DNA of 8,753 nt from an uncultured Fidelibacterota bacterium (GTDB lineage: Bacteria; Marinisomatota; Marinisomatia; Marinisomatales; UBA1611): positions 1 through 8,753 of the forward strand of contig CAJWHU010000057.1 in assembly GCA_913041325.1 (NCBI GenBank), written 5' to 3'. Position 1 is the first letter of the stretch; each line of letters starts with the position of its first letter. Below the pieces are notes generated by a model. That model searched no databases and had not been told where the DNA came from. It worked only from the letters and a program-made list of their open reading frames with translations. Shown here one piece after another: positions 6,022-8,753 of this stretch. Both the position numbers and the translations under genes were made by a program.

Positions 6022-7815
6022 ATGGATAATATTGATATCATAATCGTCATTGTTTATCTCTTTGCTATTGTTGTTGTTGGACTACTGGCCCAGCGCAAGG
6101 CATCGAGAGGTATCGATTCATTTTTTCTTGGTAACAGAAAGTTACCATGGTGGGTTCTAGGTGCCTCCGGTATGGCATCAAACACCGACATCGCAGGTAC
6201 AATGATTAATACAGCCTTTATCTATGCCCTGGGAACAAAGGGTTTTTTCATTGAGATCAGAGGCGGCGTAACCCTTATTATGGCATTCCTAATGGTGTTC
6301 ATGGGAAAGTGGAACAGGAGATCCCAGGTGATGACACAAGCAGAGTGGATGCATTTTCGCTTTGGTACAGATAGGTCTGGGGACGTTGCTCGAGTTATTG
6401 CCGCAATTGCATCGATAATAATGACAATTGCAATGGTCACTTATTTTGTGATCGGCGCAGGAAAATTTGTTGGAGAATTTTTAGGTTTAGAACCCATATT
6501 TGCCTCCCTAATAATGGTTGTTCTCGCTATGATTTATACTGTTGCTAGTGGACTCTATGGTGTTGTCTGGACAGATGTTTTTCAGGGTGGTTTTATATTT
6601 TTTGTCATAATGTATATATCTATTATGGCAATGATAAAAGTTGATCTTCCAGAAGAATTTTTTATATCCGTACCCATGGTTGATGGCTCCTTTAGCCAAA
6701 TGAAGACGAGTTTAGCAGAGTGGACGAGGATCACACCGCCCATGGAAATGCAAATGCCTCAGGGTTCAACTTTTGAGATTTATAATTTATTTGGCATTGC
6801 CATAATGTTTTACTTGTTTAAAGTTACCTTAGAGGGCTCTAGCGGGGCTGGTAATTATATGCTTCAGAGATACTTTGCAGCTCGCTCTGACAGGGAAGCT
6901 GGTATTCTTTCTCTATTTTGGACCTGCTTGCTCGCATTCAGGTGGCCTCTTATAGCATCGTTTGCTATGCTTGGTATTTATCACGGTATGCTTCCAGAAC
7001 ATAATGTCATTGCTGACCCTGAGCTTGTTTTACCAACCGTCATTAAGCATTATATACCCACTGGAATAAAGGGTTTATTAATAGCAGGGTTGATGGCAGC
7101 GGCCATGTCAACATTTGATTCCACCGTTAACGCCGGAGCAGCATATTGGGTCAAGGACTTGTACCAAACATACTTGCGGCCAGAGGCTAGCGAAAAAGAT
7201 TTAATTTTTCAAAGCAGGCTCGCCTCTCTTGTGATTGTGGCATTAGCACTTTTATTTAGCCTTACGATATCGAATATAAATGAGATCTGGGGTTGGATCA
7301 CTATGGGCATAGGAGCAGGAATGTTTATACCTCAATTGATTCGCTGGTATTGGTGGCGTTTTAATGGCTATGGCTTTGCAATAGGAACTGCATCTGGTAT
7401 GATTGCGGCAGTACTAACAAAAGCATTCGCTGGTCACATACCTGAGTATACCTCTTTTATGATTGCTAGTGGCAGCTCTCTTTTAGGTTGTCTCCTAGGT
7501 ACTTTTATGACATCACCAACAGATGAAAAGGTTCTATTTGATTTTTACAAAATAACACGACCCTTTGGTTTTTGGGACAGAATACGTAATCAACTACCAG
7601 GTGACACTCTCGAACGCATTAACCAGGAAAATAAAAGAGATATTATTGCAACATTCTTTGCCGTGCCATGGCAGGTAGTATTATTTTTAACTGGGATGAT
7701 GGTGGTTCTAAAGCAATGGTCAAACGCAATGAACCTTTTTATCATTCTGGTAGTCTTATCTTCAGGCCTTTATTGGTTCTGGTTTCGACATCTATCAAAG
7801 GAGGTTAAGGTCTAG
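6022..7815 (+). CDS. Sodium:solute symporter (SSS/SLC5 family), probable sugar transporter
   Basis: This 597-residue inner-membrane protein should take up a small solute, here probably glucose or maltose, with sodium. Hydrophobic segments occur throughout, the first at residues 5-23. Family features are FFLGNRKLPWWVLGASGMAS (34-53) in the first core helix, GLYGVVWTDVFQGG (177-190), and GLMAAAMSTFDSTVNAGAAY (356-375), which matches the helix contributing the Na2 site; A360, S363 and T364 align with the vSGLT sodium ligands A361, S364 and S365. After the core there is a polar stretch at about 500-542 and two more membrane segments (about 543-563 and 571-587), so the protein is somewhat longer than vSGLT. 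The substrate is inferred from neighbours only; SSS proteins also carry amino acids, nucleosides and other solutes. The ATG follows the phosphorylase by 11 nt; only an A-rich AAAAAAAGATAAT precedes it, not a clear ribosome site. The stop directly abuts the next start. Confidence 0.9.
   Translation: MDNIDIIIVIVYLFAIVVVGLLAQRKASRGIDSFFLGNRKLPWWVLGASGMASNTDIAGTMINTAFIYALGTKGFFIEIRGGVTLIMAFLMVFMGKWNRRSQVMTQAEWMHFRFGTDRSGDVARVIAAIASIIMTIAMVTYFVIGAGKFVGEFLGLEPIFASLIMVVLAMIYTVASGLYGVVWTDVFQGGFIFFVIMYISIMAMIKVDLPEEFFISVPMVDGSFSQMKTSLAEWTRITPPMEMQMPQGSTFEIYNLFGIAIMFYLFKVTLEGSSGAGNYMLQRYFAARSDREAGILSLFWTCLLAFRWPLIASFAMLGIYHGMLPEHNVIADPELVLPTVIKHYIPTGIKGLLIAGLMAAAMSTFDSTVNAGAAYWVKDLYQTYLRPEASEKDLIFQSRLASLVIVALALLFSLTISNINEIWGWITMGIGAGMFIPQLIRWYWWRFNGYGFAIGTASGMIAAVLTKAFAGHIPEYTSFMIASGSSLLGCLLGTFMTSPTDEKVLFDFYKITRPFGFWDRIRNQLPGDTLERINQENKRDIIATFFAVPWQVVLFLTGMMVVLKQWSNAMNLFIILVVLSSGLYWFWFRHLSKEVKV
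7797..7804 (+). promoter_or_regulatory. Strong Shine-Dalgarno for the secreted amylase-like gene
   Basis: AAAGGAGG is a near-ideal match to the anti-Shine-Dalgarno, 11 nt before the ATG at 7816 and embedded in the end of the symporter gene. It fixes the start of the next gene and is the strongest ribosome site in the window. Confidence 0.75.
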
Positions 7816-8753
7816 ATGAAATTAGTTTACTTTTTTTTAATTCTCGCAGTTGCTTTTGGACAAAATATAGATGTTACTTTTCGATACGTTAAGAAATCAA
7901 CAGACGACTTTTTAAGAGTATTTGTGCCTGGTACTATGCCGAGCGGCACTTCGCAGGATTGGGGTCCAAATTCAAATGGTATGATTAGTACCAATGCCCC
8001 ATCGATAATGACATATAACGCCGAAACAGATTGTTATGAAAAAACATACAGCCTAGAGACTGGACAGCAATTTTTATATAAGATGCATTTTCATCACAAT
8101 AGTAGCGGCACCGATTATTCATGGGTAAGCGATCCTTTGAACATGGATATTACTAGCGACGGTTATGCTAACTCTATATTGAATGTTACAAACCCATTGT
8201 TTTTCCAGCCAGCTAGACATTTAAACGACGATGGTATGGTTGATGGATTGAGTGTTGGGGTTTCAACAGATGGAAATGTTGGGCAATTCACATACTCTGT
8301 CGGACAGGACGAACCTTCCTCGGGAGGCTATATTTTTGAGAATAATGTTTTCTATGTTCCAATTGATCCTCCTAGGTCTTTGTTTGAATCATATGACATT
8401 GCTGTATCTATAAATGGACAGTCGTATAATGCATACTCGCAACCAGCACTTGCCGTAGATGAAGAACCCATGCCTGATGGTTTAGAACTTGGACCAAATT
8501 GGCTTAATGGTGTTATGTATGTGGCCATTTATGCGCCACATCAGCCAGTGATGCAGATCATTGTTTCGGAGCCCGGAGAGACCGGTCTTGCTTCCGATGC
8601 AATAATAATGAAAAAAGACCCTGAAAGGGAAGATACATGGTGGACCGAAATATCTAGGCCAAATGGCACATATGATTACGAATATCTGCTTCTCTCTGGT
8701 GTAAAATTGCCTGACCCGCTATCAAGAATGATAGTTGATGGTAAAACACGCAT
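7816..8753 (+). CDS. Secreted multi-module protein, probable N-terminal part of a GH13 alpha-amylase (3' end cut by window)
   Basis: Translation from ATG 7816 stays open for 312 codons to the window edge. Residues 1-15 (MKLVYFFLILAVAFG) are a short signal peptide, so the product is exported. Residues about 18-125 look like an E-set/CBM48-type beta-sandwich: DVTFRY, FVPGTMPSG, DWGPNSNG, FLYKMHFHHNSSGTDYSW and SDPLNMDI. Residues about 127-215 look like a second, Ig-like beta region (FFQPARHLNDDGMVDGLSVG, IAVSINGQSYN). Residues about 230-293 (NGVMYVAIYAPHQPVMQIIV, TWWTEISRPNGTYDYEYLL) resemble the sandwich that precedes GH13 barrels. PDPLSRMIVDGKTR at 299-312 fits the link into such a barrel. 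The catalytic domain is not in the window, so amylase activity is inferred from module style and from the MalQ, phosphorylase and transporter genes before it. It could also be a pullulanase-like or other GH13 enzyme. The gene abuts the symporter stop with no gap and has a strong ribosome site. Confidence 0.75.
   Translation, partial: MKLVYFFLILAVAFGQNIDVTFRYVKKSTDDFLRVFVPGTMPSGTSQDWGPNSNGMISTNAPSIMTYNAETDCYEKTYSLETGQQFLYKMHFHHNSSGTDYSWVSDPLNMDITSDGYANSILNVTNPLFFQPARHLNDDGMVDGLSVGVSTDGNVGQFTYSVGQDEPSSGGYIFENNVFYVPIDPPRSLFESYDIAVSINGQSYNAYSQPALAVDEEPMPDGLELGPNWLNGVMYVAIYAPHQPVMQIIVSEPGETGLASDAIIMKKDPEREDTWWTEISRPNGTYDYEYLLLSGVKLPDPLSRMIVDGKTR

Overview
The window looks like part of a carbohydrate-use locus for alpha-glucans (starch, glycogen or maltodextrin) from an AT-rich Gram-negative bacterium, probably of the Fibrobacteres-Chlorobi-Bacteroidetes (FCB) group. 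Three things point there: a TonB-dependent outer-membrane receptor with an N-terminal carboxypeptidase-regulatory-like domain, Asp/Asn/Gly/Trp-rich calcium-loop-like repeats inside that receptor, and a secreted amylase-type protein with several N-terminal beta-sandwich modules. From memory, this style of protein is common in marine Candidatus Marinimicrobia (SAR406), which is my best guess. The sequence alone does not prove it, and there is no rRNA or marker gene here.

Layout. Positions 1-2663 (minus strand) hold a TonB-dependent receptor whose C-terminal end runs off the left edge. Positions 2664-2855 are a very AT-rich divergent intergenic region with candidate promoters for both directions and a perfect 9-bp inverted repeat. 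Four co-directional plus-strand genes follow with almost no space between them: 4-alpha-glucanotransferase (malQ, 2856-4370), a short-form alpha-glucan phosphorylase (4367-6010, overlapping malQ by 4 nt), a sodium:solute symporter (6022-7815), and the N-terminal 312 residues of a secreted protein that is probably a GH13 alpha-amylase (7816 to the right edge).

Working model (inference from content and order). The secreted or surface amylase cuts alpha-glucan outside the inner membrane. The TonB receptor may bring oligosaccharides across the outer membrane. The symporter takes small sugars across the inner membrane with sodium. In the cytoplasm MalQ rebuilds longer maltodextrins from short ones, and the phosphorylase releases glucose-1-phosphate. 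This resembles a Bacteroidetes Sus locus in logic, but no SusD-like lipoprotein lies in the window and the receptor is not a classical SusC/RagA protein. No RNA genes, insertion sequences, CRISPR arrays or integration sites were seen.

I did not find an obviously new kind of system. The points most worth a second look are the EF-hand-like repeats in the receptor, the shared divergent promoter with its palindrome, the short phosphorylase coupled to MalQ, and the multi-module amylase N-terminus.
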